DNA of 18,665 nucleotides from assembly GCA_910578195.1 (NCBI GenBank), contig CAJTOY010000020.1:1-18665 (forward strand), given 5' to 3'. The stretch comes from an uncultured Christensenella sp. (lineage in GTDB: Bacteria; Bacillota; Clostridia; Christensenellales; Borkfalkiaceae). Shown piece after piece: positions 1-8,383 of the stretch (position 1 is its first letter; each line of letters starts with the position of its first letter). A program made the position numbers and the translations under genes. The notes beneath the pieces were generated by a model. It ran no database searches. It was given only the letters and a program-made list of their open reading frames with translations, and was not told the DNA's origin.

Positions 1-35
1 AGTCCGCCCCGCGGCTTTTCGCCGCGGGGCGGACT
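1..35 (-). terminator. Terminator hairpin of the glycosidase/transporter operon
   Basis: A perfect inverted repeat with 15-bp GC-rich arms (positions 1-15 and 21-35) and a 5-nt loop lies 10 nt after the stop codon of the GH5 gene. On the minus strand this is where an intrinsic terminator would close the nine-gene operon. The U-tract that should follow the hairpin would lie outside the window, so only the stem-loop is seen. Confidence 0.75.
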
Positions 36-45
36 TCGAATCAAC

Positions 46-1704
46 TTAATATTGCGTTTCGAGTTTTGCCGATTCAAGGCTGTCTTTCAAAATCTGTTCA
101 AGCGTTGCACCGCTGTCTTTGAACGAATATTTCCTGCCGTATTCGGTGCGCAGTTTTTTGAACTTTGCCAAAATTTCCGAATAGCCGTCCTTCGCCGCGT
201 CCACCTTGACGCCGTTCACGTTTACGATTCCCCACGACATATTCCCCCACGTTTTGTAAGTCCAGCTCGTATAGTGCCAGCCCCCGTCGTTCAAAAGTCC
301 GAGCGTTTGCTCCCACTTTTTGGTGCTGTCGTACGCGGTGAACTCGCCCATCTGCAAGGGCAAGCCGAAGTTTTGGTCTGCTATTCCCGACAGCTTTTTC
401 TCCCAGTTGTCGGCGTGTTCGGCAACGCTCAGCTTGTCGTCGACGTAATGGTGGAAGGAATAAATGCAGTTCTTCCAGCCGTACTTTGCGGGCGCGGGAA
501 GATTGTACCACTCCCAGCACGCTTCGAACATTATTATGTGTTCGTCGCCCTCGGCGCGGATTGCCTTATAGACCTTGTCGTAAAACTTCCAGTGTCTTTC
601 GGATGTCGCCCCGCCCTTTTCGCCGGGCTCGTTCAGAATGTCGTAGCCCGCAACGGCGGGATTGTCCTTGTAATGCTTTGAAAGCGCGCCCCACAGTTTG
701 ACCGTAAGCGCCTGCATTTTTTCGTTGTAATAGAAATCCACGTCCGCGGCGTTATCGAAAATTTCTCCGCTGTGGTCCTGACCGTTCTGCGAGCCGTACG
801 CCCCGTGCAAATCGAGCACGGTGTAAAGCCCGTACTCCGCCGCCCTCGTAATGAATTCGTCGAGCGCGGTAAAATCGTAATTTTTGCCCGCGTTTTCGTA
901 GCTCGATATTGCGTCGAAGTCGACGTTCATATAGGTGAACGGCAAGCGGATAACCGTCATGCCCATGTCCGCGCACGCCTTGAAGTCGGCGTCCGTCCAC
1001 CAGTTCGCGCGGTACTCCTCCCAAAGCCTTTTCGTCTTTTCCTCGCCGAACCTCTCGATAAATTTCTTGGTCAGCGACTTGTAGTCGTCCGACTCCGTCC
1101 TTCCGCTTTCGAAGCCCGTCATCCAGTGCTCGGTCACGAACAGTCCGCCCGCGTTGGTACCGCGGAGCAGCACCTTTTCGCCGCCCTCGGTCACAACGTC
1201 CTTACCGTCGGTTTTTAAAAAATCGCCCGCGCCGAACTGCCCGCATATTAAATTTTTAACTCCGCACACGCACTCGTTGTCCCCGTTATATGTATGCACC
1301 TTTTTATCCTTAACCTCGTCCGAATGTCCGCACGTCGCCGCGTGCCAGTGATAGGTTTCGTCGTGGGTATACTCCGCCGAAAACGTATGCCCCTTCGCTT
1401 CGAGCACTATGTTTTTTATTTCGGTTTCGCCGTCCCGACGGGTGAAGCTTTTGCCGCACTCCGAACATTCCCACCGCGCAACCGTGCCGTTCTCCGTGCA
1501 AGTCGCGTTGACCCGCTTACAGTATATCAACACGTGCGCGCACGGCGGCTCTTCCTCTTCGGGTTTTTCTTCGGGTTTTTCTTCCCCTTCGGGCTGCACC
1601 CCTTCCGCCGGTTTCTCGGGGATACTTTCGAAAAAATCGCACCCGCCGAACAGCCCGCAGACAGAGATAATTATACAAAGTAAAACCGCTAAAAATTTTT
1701 TCAT
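46..1704 (-). CDS. GH5-family glycoside hydrolase lipoprotein
   Basis: 552 residues, last gene of the operon. The ATG at 1704 overlaps the upstream TGA (ATGA), with GAGGG upstream. It starts with a lipoprotein signal (lipobox FGGC, Cys22), then a Glu/Pro-rich linker (about 23-54), a Cys/His-rich region (55-155), and a GH5 (beta/alpha)8 barrel from about 158 to 552. Catalytic signatures are ILNEP (acid/base Glu359) and QMGEF (nucleophile Glu454). The opening RGTNAGGLF with TEHWMTGF resembles the exo-glucanase-like branch of GH5 (RGVNLGGW type) more than classical secreted cellulases. Retaining beta-glycanase or glucosidase activity on the outer membrane face is expected; the substrate cannot be fixed. 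The two Cys/His segments resemble small modules common in clostridial surface proteins. A longer in-frame ATG at 1788 would place 28 non-signal residues before the signal and lie inside the upstream gene, so it was not used. Confidence 0.9.
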   Translation of the reverse strand: MKKFLAVLLCIIISVCGLFGGCDFFESIPEKPAEGVQPEGEEKPEEKPEEEEPPCAHVLIYCKRVNATCTENGTVARWECSECGKSFTRRDGETEIKNIVLEAKGHTFSAEYTHDETYHWHAATCGHSDEVKDKKVHTYNGDNECVCGVKNLICGQFGAGDFLKTDGKDVVTEGGEKVLLRGTNAGGLFVTEHWMTGFESGRTESDDYKSLTKKFIERFGEEKTKRLWEEYRANWWTDADFKACADMGMTVIRLPFTYMNVDFDAISSYENAGKNYDFTALDEFITRAAEYGLYTVLDLHGAYGSQNGQDHSGEIFDNAADVDFYYNEKMQALTVKLWGALSKHYKDNPAVAGYDILNEPGEKGGATSERHWKFYDKVYKAIRAEGDEHIIMFEACWEWYNLPAPAKYGWKNCIYSFHHYVDDKLSVAEHADNWEKKLSGIADQNFGLPLQMGEFTAYDSTKKWEQTLGLLNDGGWHYTSWTYKTWGNMSWGIVNVNGVKVDAAKDGYSEILAKFKKLRTEYGRKYSFKDSGATLEQILKDSLESAKLETQY

Positions 1705-2144
1705 GTTTCGGTCCCTCGGAAATAGCCCGCGTTTTTCAGACACACCGTCACAACCGCGGCTATACCCGCCCAGACCGCGCCGCCGCAAAGCATTATCAGC
1801 GCAAAGCCCAAATCGCCCGGCTTGGAATAGACGTAGCTTCTGTCGCCGTCCTTTTGATAATAGACGTACATCCGCATACCTTCGCTACATCTGTTCAAAT
1901 CGCCGATAAAGGTCGCGTTCTTATATATTCCGCCGTCGACCTCGTAGTCGACGGTAACCTTGACGTTGACGTCTCTGTCGTTGATTTTCTCTGTTTCGCA
2001 CGCCGTGACCGTGGCGACCGTCTTAACGAATTTTGCCGACCGCACGCCCTCGCTTACCGTCCAGACCAGCCCGCCGATTACCACCGCGGCGATTATCGCG
2101 AGCGCCAGCGCGGCGGTAACCACTCTTTTTTTATCGTATTTCAA
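1701..2144 (-). CDS. Small membrane protein, DUF3592-like
   Basis: 147 residues. Hydrophobic segments at about 8-30 and 112-135 flank a roughly 80-residue beta-rich domain (ATVTACETEKIN, VTVDYEVDGGIYKNATF, MYVYYQKDGD). This matches the layout of DUF3592 proteins: two membrane helices around an extracytoplasmic domain whose strands read like a thread of xVxVxYxVdG elements. No enzymatic motif is visible and its job is unknown. The start is TTG at 2144, whose TTGA overlaps the TGA of the cytosolic GH30 gene; the stop overlaps the GH5 ATG. This double 4-nt overlap argues for translational coupling and joint expression with the two glycosidases. It may assist export or assembly of the surface enzymes, but that is only inferred from position. 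Confidence 0.75.
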   Translation of the reverse strand: MKYDKKRVVTAALALAIIAAVVIGGLVWTVSEGVRSAKFVKTVATVTACETEKINDRDVNVKVTVDYEVDGGIYKNATFIGDLNRCSEGMRMYVYYQKDGDRSYVYSKPGDLGFALIMLCGGAVWAGIAAVVTVCLKNAGYFRGTET

Positions 2145-3490
2145 TCCGCCACCAAAGTCATTATCGAGTGCGGGCGCATGGAAAACCGCGTACCCTTGCC
2201 GTCGACCGTGAGGGTAATTTCGCGGCGGCGGCTCGAAGAGTTCTGTATGACTATAATTTTACTCTTGTCGGGGTTTTCGTAGGCGACCGAATAGAGTTGC
2301 GAGGGTGCGTCGTTGCCGCAGAATACGCGGGTCGCGCCCTCCTTTATGAACTTCGAAAAATGCCCGATATAATAGTACGACGACATGTAAGAAACCTTGC
2401 CCGTATGCTTGTCAATCATAATCGGCGCCTCGCAGAAGTTGCCGACGTAGGTCGGGCCGCCCTCCTCGTCGAGGATTATGTTCCAGTCTATCCAGCCCTG
2501 CGAATAGTTGTTGAAATCGTTTATAATCTGTCTGCCGTAACGCTCGCCGTGCTCCCAAATCCCCGCGTAGGACGCCTCGCCCGTGGTCGAGTCGTGCGCG
2601 AGCTCGACGCAGCACTCGGTGAGGAAAAGCGCCTTTTCGGGGTACAGCGCGTGCACGGTGGAAAGGTTTTCACTCTTGTCGCAGCAATACCAGTGATAAC
2701 CTATGCCCCACACCAGATCGCGCACCCCCTCTATCGCAAACGAGGAAAGGCTGCGCCTTATAACTCCGTCGCGGTTGTGGTCCCACAGCACGATTTTGGT
2801 GTTTTCGAACCCGTGCTTTTTCAGCGCGGGGCAGAGGTAGTCGCGGATAAAGTACCCCTCTTCCTCGGGCGTGTAAATGCACGACTCCCAAATCTGCACC
2901 GCCTCGGGCTCGTTCTGGACGGTGAGCGCGTCGACGGTAATCCCGCGCGAGCGCAGGTCCTCTATAAATTTGCAGTAATAGTTTGCCCACGACTCTCTGT
3001 ATTCGTCGAGAAGCTTCCCGCCGTGCCGGGGCGTGTTGTTGTTCTTCATGAACGCGGGCGGACTCCAAGGCGAAATAAGCGTGAACAGCCCGCCGCTTGC
3101 CTCGCGGCACTGCTTGTAAAATTCGAACCGCCCGCCGTCCCATTCGGTGTCGAAAGTTTTAAGTTCCCTGTCGCCGTCCTCTATATAGGTGCGGTGTCCG
3201 ATTGAAAAGTCGGTCGTGTGCACGGGAATTCGCGCAAGGTTGTAGCAAAGCCCGCTTTTCGAAAAGTAGGCGTCGACAACCTTCTGTTTTTCAGCCTCAG
3301 GCAAGACGCTCACCGCGCGCCACGCGGCTTCGGTGAACGCTCCGCCGAAGCCCATATGCTTTTGAAAACGCTGCGAGGTGTCGACAACGACGTTACACCC
3401 GCCCCCGCCGAAATTTTCCTTTAACGGACGGATATTCGCTTCCTTGAAATAATTGTCGCTTGATTTTTGAGTTATAAAAGCCTTTATCAT
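2141..3490 (-). CDS. Cytosolic GH30-family glycosidase
   Basis: 449 residues with no signal peptide, so probably cytoplasmic. It is a GH30 retaining beta-glycosidase. Signatures are GFGGAFTEAA (47-56), SPWSPPAFMK (140-149), acid/base Glu194 in VQNEPEA, WDHNRD (236-241), WGIGYHWY (261-268), and nucleophile Glu292 in LFLTECC. The C-terminal beta-strands (about 380-449) form the usual small beta domain of the family. The motif set fits the glucosylceramidase-like group (subfamilies 1/3: beta-glucosidases and beta-1,6-glucanases) rather than glucuronoxylanases, but the subfamily was not tested. It likely hydrolyses oligosaccharides brought in by the ABC importer. The ATG at 3490 is 2 nt after the preceding stop and is preceded by GGTG. 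An in-frame ATG at 3652 would lie 162 nt inside the lipoprotein gene and was rejected. Confidence 0.9.
   Translation of the reverse strand: MIKAFITQKSSDNYFKEANIRPLKENFGGGGCNVVVDTSQRFQKHMGFGGAFTEAAWRAVSVLPEAEKQKVVDAYFSKSGLCYNLARIPVHTTDFSIGHRTYIEDGDRELKTFDTEWDGGRFEFYKQCREASGGLFTLISPWSPPAFMKNNNTPRHGGKLLDEYRESWANYYCKFIEDLRSRGITVDALTVQNEPEAVQIWESCIYTPEEEGYFIRDYLCPALKKHGFENTKIVLWDHNRDGVIRRSLSSFAIEGVRDLVWGIGYHWYCCDKSENLSTVHALYPEKALFLTECCVELAHDSTTGEASYAGIWEHGERYGRQIINDFNNYSQGWIDWNIILDEEGGPTYVGNFCEAPIMIDKHTGKVSYMSSYYYIGHFSKFIKEGATRVFCGNDAPSQLYSVAYENPDKSKIIVIQNSSSRRREITLTVDGKGTRFSMRPHSIMTLVAD
2149..2153 (-). promoter_or_regulatory. Ribosome-binding site for the DUF3592-like gene
   Basis: GGTGG on the minus strand lies 4 nt before the TTG codon at 2144. 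No ATG is available near the N-terminus of the first membrane helix (the next in-frame alternative is GTG at codon 8), so this site and the stop/start overlap support the TTG start. Confidence 0.5.
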
Positions 3491-3492
3491 AA

Positions 3493-4938
3493 TTACACCG
3501 TAAAAGTTATTTTCAGTATTCCGTTCCATTCGCAGAACGTAACTTTTTTCTCCCCCGAAATATAGGTTTTCGAAAAGTCGCCGTATGATATGCACGAGTC
3601 TTTCAACAGTTCGGCATACACGTCGCCGAAGAAAAATCTTATGTCGTACCACTGCCCCTCGTTCGTCAAAGCCGACGAAATATCGAGCGAGTAAACATAT
3701 CCGTTGCCGTCGGCGACCCCCTCCGCCGATACGAGCTTGACTTCGTCGCCGCCGGTCAATGCGAGCACGGGCGGGCGAACGCCGTCTTTAAGCTCCGCCC
3801 TTACAGTGAGGGTCAAACTGTCGTCGAGGGTCACGAGATAGCCCGAACAGAACTCGTCGGCGTACCTCGTCAGGTTGTGTTTGAAGTAAAGTTTTAAAGC
3901 GTATTCCTCGTCGGGCGCGCCGTCGGGCTTCCACTCGGTAAGGCAGTAATCTATGCCCTCGACCGTCGAAAAATAGTTGCCGACGATGTCCTTTCCGTTG
4001 AACGTTTTGGGCACGTCGCAGACGATAGCCCCCTTATATGCCAGCGCCAAATCATACCAGAGGTCGTTTTTGAGCAGAAGCGTGCAATCGAATTTAAAGG
4101 TTGCCCCGCCGTTTTTCCACTCGGGATTAACGCTGTAAATCTCGTCGCCCGCGCCGCTTTTCACGACGAGCTGTAACTTTTCGGAAATGCCTTCGGTCTT
4201 GACGGAAACTTTCAGCGAAGCGCCGTCGAGAGTTGCGGATATATCGGTAAACTTGCCGAACACCTCCTCGGACAGCGTCACCGGCGAAGAGATAATTGTA
4301 AGCAGCCCGTTCTTCGCTGTCGTGACCGAATAGTAATACTTCGCCCCGTCGAACTTCGCCGCGGGAATAATCGTGTTGCCCGAGGTAATCGCAATCCCCT
4401 CTTCGACTACCGCCGCGGTTTCGTCGAACACGTCGTTGTCGCCCGCATATACGGCTTTACCGTCGGGGTCGCAGAACGAGCTCCACGAAACGCCCGCGGT
4501 ATAGTTAAAGTGGAATATCGCGCCGCCCGCAAGCCTTGTTTCCATTGCGGGAAACATGCTCGGCGCGGTGACGGGAAGCATGACTTCCTTATCCCCGCCC
4601 ACCACCCAGAGGTAGTACTCTTCGCTGAGCTGTAAGTCGCGGGTGAACGAATAGCGCACCAGCCCGCCACTTTCCTTGCTTTCGACCTCGACGGGCGTAT
4701 CGCCATTTTTAATGCGGTCGTTTTCGGTGAAGTAGACCTTTGCGTTTTCCCCCGCGCAGTCGGCGGAAAACTCGAAGTCATAGGTGTTGACCCCCTTCTG
4801 GGTCATGACCACGTCGGAAAGAGTATAGGCGGAAAAATCCCTTTCGCCCTCCCGCACAGCCTCCGCGCATGCGCCGAAAAGGCATGCGCAGCTTACCGCG
4901 GCAAGCGCGCCGCCGAAGAATTTTACGTAATTTTTCAT
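3493..4938 (-). CDS. Surface lipoprotein with beta-sandwich modules, probable glycan binding
   Basis: 481 residues, not a recognised family. A lipoprotein signal ends in LFGAC (Cys24). An N-terminal part (about 36-228) of predicted beta-strands is followed by two modules (about 230-352 and 353-481). These share the pattern of the modules in the double-SGNH lipoprotein of this locus: an early LxVxV strand, a central F(T/K)F or YSLDI strand, a WYD(I/L)R or WYDL strand and a closing W-containing strand. The clearest stretches are NDLWYDLALAYKG (291-303) and GQWYDIRFFFGD (428-439), which parallel DWYNVRIYFAD in the SGNH protein. No catalytic motif is visible. Membrane-tethered glycan capture between GH30 and the importer is the natural inference from context. 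The ATG at 4938 follows a strong GAGGAGGGG site that occupies the 11-nt gap after the upstream stop. Confidence 0.8.
   Translation of the reverse strand: MKNYVKFFGGALAAVSCACLFGACAEAVREGERDFSAYTLSDVVMTQKGVNTYDFEFSADCAGENAKVYFTENDRIKNGDTPVEVESKESGGLVRYSFTRDLQLSEEYYLWVVGGDKEVMLPVTAPSMFPAMETRLAGGAIFHFNYTAGVSWSSFCDPDGKAVYAGDNDVFDETAAVVEEGIAITSGNTIIPAAKFDGAKYYYSVTTAKNGLLTIISSPVTLSEEVFGKFTDISATLDGASLKVSVKTEGISEKLQLVVKSGAGDEIYSVNPEWKNGGATFKFDCTLLLKNDLWYDLALAYKGAIVCDVPKTFNGKDIVGNYFSTVEGIDYCLTEWKPDGAPDEEYALKLYFKHNLTRYADEFCSGYLVTLDDSLTLTVRAELKDGVRPPVLALTGGDEVKLVSAEGVADGNGYVYSLDISSALTNEGQWYDIRFFFGDVYAELLKDSCISYGDFSKTYISGEKKVTFCEWNGILKITFTV
3496..4251 (-). repeat. Two beta-modules shared with the double-SGNH lipoprotein
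   Basis: Residues 230-481 of the small lipoprotein comprise two consecutive modules of about 125 residues. Each ends with a WYD-type strand and then a tail strand containing an EW or TEW pair (CLTEWKPDG at about 332-340, FCEWNGILKI at about 468-477). The SGNH protein modules end similarly, with KTWG, KSWD or ASWN. The correspondence is by eye at the protein level; nucleotide similarity is not obvious. Confidence 0.55.
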
Positions 4939-4949
4939 TGCTCCCCTCC

Positions 4950-6527
4950 TCAGCACACGAACGTCACGACGCTTTGCGGAACCATGTCGTAACTAATCTG
5001 TTTGTCGCCGATAACCACGTCGATTGCCGCGCCCGTCTGGTCGTTGGTATTGCACACGACGGTTATTATCGCGCCGTCGTTGCGGTAATAGGACAAAACG
5101 CACACGTCGCTCAGCCCCTGAATACCGTTTTCGACCGTGGCTTTGAGCGCGCGACAAGGCACTCCGTCGACCTCGTACAAAAACCTCGAAACGTGCGCCA
5201 TGGCGTAGTACGCCGAGGACTTTTCGTATTTGAAGGTCGTCTGCCCCTGCCTTGTAACCTCGTCCAGAGTGATAACGCCGTAACACGCGTTTCCGCCGTG
5301 CGAAGCGGGCGTGGGGCCTCCGTCGCCGTCGAGCACGAAGTTCCAGTAAAGCGCCCCGCCGCAGCCGTTCCACGCGTTGTCCTCGTCGTCGGTCTGCACC
5401 GCGCACGGGTTGACGACTACGTTTTTGCACGAATAGGTCAGGTTGCTTGCAAAGTCCTTGCTCGCCGCGCTTTCGGTGATTTCGGTAATGAGCGAAGCCT
5501 TATTATACCCGGAAATTTTTTGTATGCCGTTGCGCATGCCGTACGCGGTTTCGGGGTTGAAATATCCGTCGCCGTCGTAGCCGTGGAAGCCGACCGTGCT
5601 TGTATACTTGCCCGAGGTTTTCGCGCCGTCCTCATACAGCGCCTCGAAGTAGGTGTCCGCGTACGCCGACGAGGACGAACCGTAGTTGAAATCCCAGCTG
5701 ACGATATCGGCTTTTATCCCCTCTTCTTCGAGCTTTTTGCCCGTGTATTCGGTGATTACAGAAGCCTCGGTCGCCGTCATGTCCATGGTCGGATAGGAAA
5801 GCGCGCCCACGCTCGGCTCGTTCAAAAGGGTGAGCATCGAGATGTCTATGCCCAGCTTTTTATACTCCGAAACAAACTTGACGAGGTAGTCCGCGTACGT
5901 TTCGTACATATCCTCTTTTAGCGAACCGCCGCCCAAAAGCGAGCTGTTCTGTTTCATCCACGCGGGCGCCGACCACGGGCTTGCCATGAACCGCACGGCG
6001 GGATTTATTTTTTTAATCTGCCGTAAAACCGCAATCAGTTCCTTATCGTTTTCGAGGTTGAATTTTTCGAGCGAGGGGTCGGTCTGTCCCTCCTCTAAAT
6101 CGTCGCAGGTGAAATATTCCTCGCCCGCGATATAGTCGCTCGCGCCGACGGGTATACGCACCACCGAGAAGTTTGCGCCCTCCCGCGAAAACAAATCTTT
6201 TAAAATATCCGAGCGGGTCTCTTCGTCCGCGCGCATTAAAAGATACGCGCTCGCGTGGGTCATGGACGCGCCGTAACCCGTGTAGCTTTGATATGTGTTG
6301 TCCGTGCCGACGTAAATTTTCTGGCGGGTGTAGTCGCCGCCGAGTTCGGTGAACTCAATCGAGGATTTCCGCCCCAGAAGGCTCGCCTTCGTGCCCGTGG
6401 TCTCGTACACCGAAACCTTGTCGGGATAAATATATTTAACTCCCTTGTCGCACGCGGCGAGCGCCGCCGCCGAAGCGAGCATTGCCGCGGATAATATCAC
6501 CGCCGCCAATCGTTTGATTTTTTTCAT
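4950..6527 (-). CDS. Exported GH30-family glycosidase (lipoprotein)
   Basis: 525 residues. The lipoprotein signal ends in LAAC (Cys26), placing the enzyme outside the membrane. GH30 features are TGYGASMTHAS (83-93), VVRIPVGASDY (122-132), ASPWSAPAWMK (182-192), acid/base Glu237 in LLNEPS, VGFHGYDGDG (312-321), nucleophile Glu349 in LITEITES, and LYWNFVLDGDGGP (393-405). Spacing between the two catalytic glutamates (112) suits the family. The C-terminal beta domain runs to the end. The motif set again suggests the glucosylceramidase / beta-1,6-glucanase-like group. It is only distantly similar to the cytosolic GH30 downstream, so the two are not a recent duplication and probably have different tasks (polymer versus oligosaccharide). 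The ATG at 6527 is preceded by AAGGAG with 6-nt spacing, and this site overlaps the ATPase stop codon. Confidence 0.92.
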   Translation of the reverse strand: MKKIKRLAAVILSAAMLASAAALAACDKGVKYIYPDKVSVYETTGTKASLLGRKSSIEFTELGGDYTRQKIYVGTDNTYQSYTGYGASMTHASAYLLMRADEETRSDILKDLFSREGANFSVVRIPVGASDYIAGEEYFTCDDLEEGQTDPSLEKFNLENDKELIAVLRQIKKINPAVRFMASPWSAPAWMKQNSSLLGGGSLKEDMYETYADYLVKFVSEYKKLGIDISMLTLLNEPSVGALSYPTMDMTATEASVITEYTGKKLEEEGIKADIVSWDFNYGSSSSAYADTYFEALYEDGAKTSGKYTSTVGFHGYDGDGYFNPETAYGMRNGIQKISGYNKASLITEITESAASKDFASNLTYSCKNVVVNPCAVQTDDEDNAWNGCGGALYWNFVLDGDGGPTPASHGGNACYGVITLDEVTRQGQTTFKYEKSSAYYAMAHVSRFLYEVDGVPCRALKATVENGIQGLSDVCVLSYYRNDGAIITVVCNTNDQTGAAIDVVIGDKQISYDMVPQSVVTFVC

Positions 6528-6536
6528 AGTTGCTCC

Positions 6537-8381
6537 TTAAAACAAGCGCATGTCTATATCGCTGTCGTAGACCTTGACGTCGTCGAAATCGAACATAACG
6601 TTCGTTCCGCCCTCGCCCTCGATGCAGAAGGTCGTTTCGTTCAGCCTCAGCCGAGTATACTTTTTGTCGCCGTAGTCGAGCGCTTCCTCGACCGTCACGG
6701 GGATATCCCCGCCGAACTTTACCTTATCCGCCGAAGCCTCGAACGCAAGATTGCGCTTGAAAACCGACCTGCCGCGGTCGTACATTTTCCGATTGAATTC
6801 TAACGGCGTCTCTATTCTCACGCCGTCGGTCTCTATGCAGTGTTTTTTCTGTTTACCGTCCTTGAAGCGCACATATCTGCCGCCCAAGCGGAAAGTCGCG
6901 GGAATTGCGCCGACGATAACTTCGCCGCTTTGCTTGAAGGTAACCTTTTCCGCGGCGACCCCAACGAACACGCTTTCGCCCGCCGCGCGTCCCCCTTCCG
7001 CAATTAAAAACACCCTGTCCTTGCCGCAACAGACGCGGTATAAAACCCGCCCTTTGCCGAGGTCGTCGACCTCTTCGACAGTGCCCGCGTAACCGCTTTT
7101 TCCGAACGCGAGCGCTTCGGCGGGCAACGTAACTTCGTACTCGCCGTTTTCAAGCTTTGTCGAAAGGGCGGGCGGCAACGCGTTCTCCGCGCCGAGCATT
7201 TTTATCTTCCCGCCCTTGACCGCCCCTTTGACGGTCACGGTCGGAATTCTGTGCTTTACGGTCTGCCCCGTAGCCTCGTCGAAGAAGTGTAATTTTGCGG
7301 TATTCACCTCGAAACACACCTCTTTACCCGCGCATATGCCGGGGTTACCGGCAGTTGCGGCGCAAAACGCCGTTTCGCTGTTCTCTTCCATAAGCCGGCT
7401 TTTGTCGGTGTTCGCGTACACCAGAATCTGCGTGCCGAGCTCCTCGACAAACGCGACCTCCGCCCTGATTTCCGCGCCGCTTTTAGCCTTTGCCACGGGG
7501 CGGATATCGTCGGGACGGATGCCGAGCGTAACTTTTCTTTCGCCGTCGAGATACTCTTCGTCGAGGCGGTAAGCCTCGCTTGCGGGCACGGTTAAAGTAA
7601 AGTCTTTGGTCGTGACCGTAACGCCGCCCTTATCTCTTTTGAGCGTCGCGGGGAAGAAATTCATTTGCGGCGTGCCGATAAATCCAGCGACGAATTTGTT
7701 TTCGGGCCAGCGGAAAAGGTTCTGCGGAGTGTCGATTTGCTGGACGTATCCGCCCTTCATCACCACTATTCTGTCGCCCATGGTCATGGCTTCAATCTGG
7801 TCGTGCGTGACGTAAATAAACGTCGTCTGCAACCTTTTATGAAGCCTTGTTATTTCCGTTCTCATTCTCGCGCGTAGCTTCGCGTCGAGGTTTGAAAGGG
7901 GCTCGTCGAAGAGGAACACGTTGGGTTCTCTCACAATCGCCCTGCCGAGCGCGACGCGCTGCCGCTGTCCGCCCGAAAGCGCCTTCGGCTTACGGTCGAG
8001 ATATTCGGTAATGCCGAGTATCTCCGCGGCGGCGCGCACCTTTTCGTCAATTTCGTTTTTAGGTACTTTGTGCATTCTCAACCCGAACGCGATATTGTCG
8101 TAAACGCTCATGTTCGGGAAAAGCGCGTAGTTCTGGAAAACCATCGAAATGTTGCGATTCTTCGGCTCGACGTGGTTGCACAGCGTGTCGCCTATCCAAA
8201 GCTCGCCCGCCGAAATTTCTTCGAGCCCCGCGACCATGCGCAAAGTCGTCGATTTTCCGCACCCCGAGGGTCCTACGAAAACTATGAATTCCTTGTCCTC
8301 TATTTCGAGGTTGAAGTCGTTGACCGCCTTGACCTTGCCGTCGTATACCTTGTAAATATGCTTTAATGAAACTTTCGCCAT
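6537..8381 (-). CDS. Sugar ABC transporter ATPase with long C-terminal extension
   Basis: 614 residues, against about 360-370 for typical MsmX/UgpC/MalK proteins. The ATPase core is complete: Walker A GPSGCGKST (37-45), Q-loop Gln83, signature LSGGQ (135-139), Walker B VFLFDEP (Asp159, Glu160), D-loop SNLD and switch His193. A first MOI/TOBE-type domain (about 240-375) contains LGIRPDDI and ends in LHFFDEATGQ. A further 239 residues follow that appear to repeat this fold: about 380-490, and about 491-614 ending in VKVYDSDIDMRLF, which mirrors LHFFDEATGQTV. It energises uptake through the two adjacent permeases. The ATG at 8381 sits 2 nt after the permease stop with AAGGGG 5 nt upstream. An in-frame ATG at 8600 lies within the permease gene and was rejected. 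Confidence 0.93.
   Translation of the reverse strand: MAKVSLKHIYKVYDGKVKAVNDFNLEIEDKEFIVFVGPSGCGKSTTLRMVAGLEEISAGELWIGDTLCNHVEPKNRNISMVFQNYALFPNMSVYDNIAFGLRMHKVPKNEIDEKVRAAAEILGITEYLDRKPKALSGGQRQRVALGRAIVREPNVFLFDEPLSNLDAKLRARMRTEITRLHKRLQTTFIYVTHDQIEAMTMGDRIVVMKGGYVQQIDTPQNLFRWPENKFVAGFIGTPQMNFFPATLKRDKGGVTVTTKDFTLTVPASEAYRLDEEYLDGERKVTLGIRPDDIRPVAKAKSGAEIRAEVAFVEELGTQILVYANTDKSRLMEENSETAFCAATAGNPGICAGKEVCFEVNTAKLHFFDEATGQTVKHRIPTVTVKGAVKGGKIKMLGAENALPPALSTKLENGEYEVTLPAEALAFGKSGYAGTVEEVDDLGKGRVLYRVCCGKDRVFLIAEGGRAAGESVFVGVAAEKVTFKQSGEVIVGAIPATFRLGGRYVRFKDGKQKKHCIETDGVRIETPLEFNRKMYDRGRSVFKRNLAFEASADKVKFGGDIPVTVEEALDYGDKKYTRLRLNETTFCIEGEGGTNVMFDFDDVKVYDSDIDMRLF
6540..7256 (-). repeat. Extra OB/TOBE-like modules of the ABC ATPase
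   Basis: This part encodes residues 376-614. The middle section (GTVEEVDDLGKGRVLYRV, then VGVAAEKVTF) has the order of a MOI domain (VEELGTQILVY, then EVCFEVNTAKLHFF). The last section (VEEALDYGDKKYTRLRL, then MFDFDDVKVYDSD) has the same order again. The reading as two additional copies is by eye. Confidence 0.5.
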
Positions 8382-8383
8382 TT

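Noticed and set aside
4869..5921. Plus-strand reading frame of 350 codons opposite the GH30 and lipoprotein genes
   Set aside because: Same shadow character: it runs across the ends of two well-supported minus-strand genes and has no recognisable motif.
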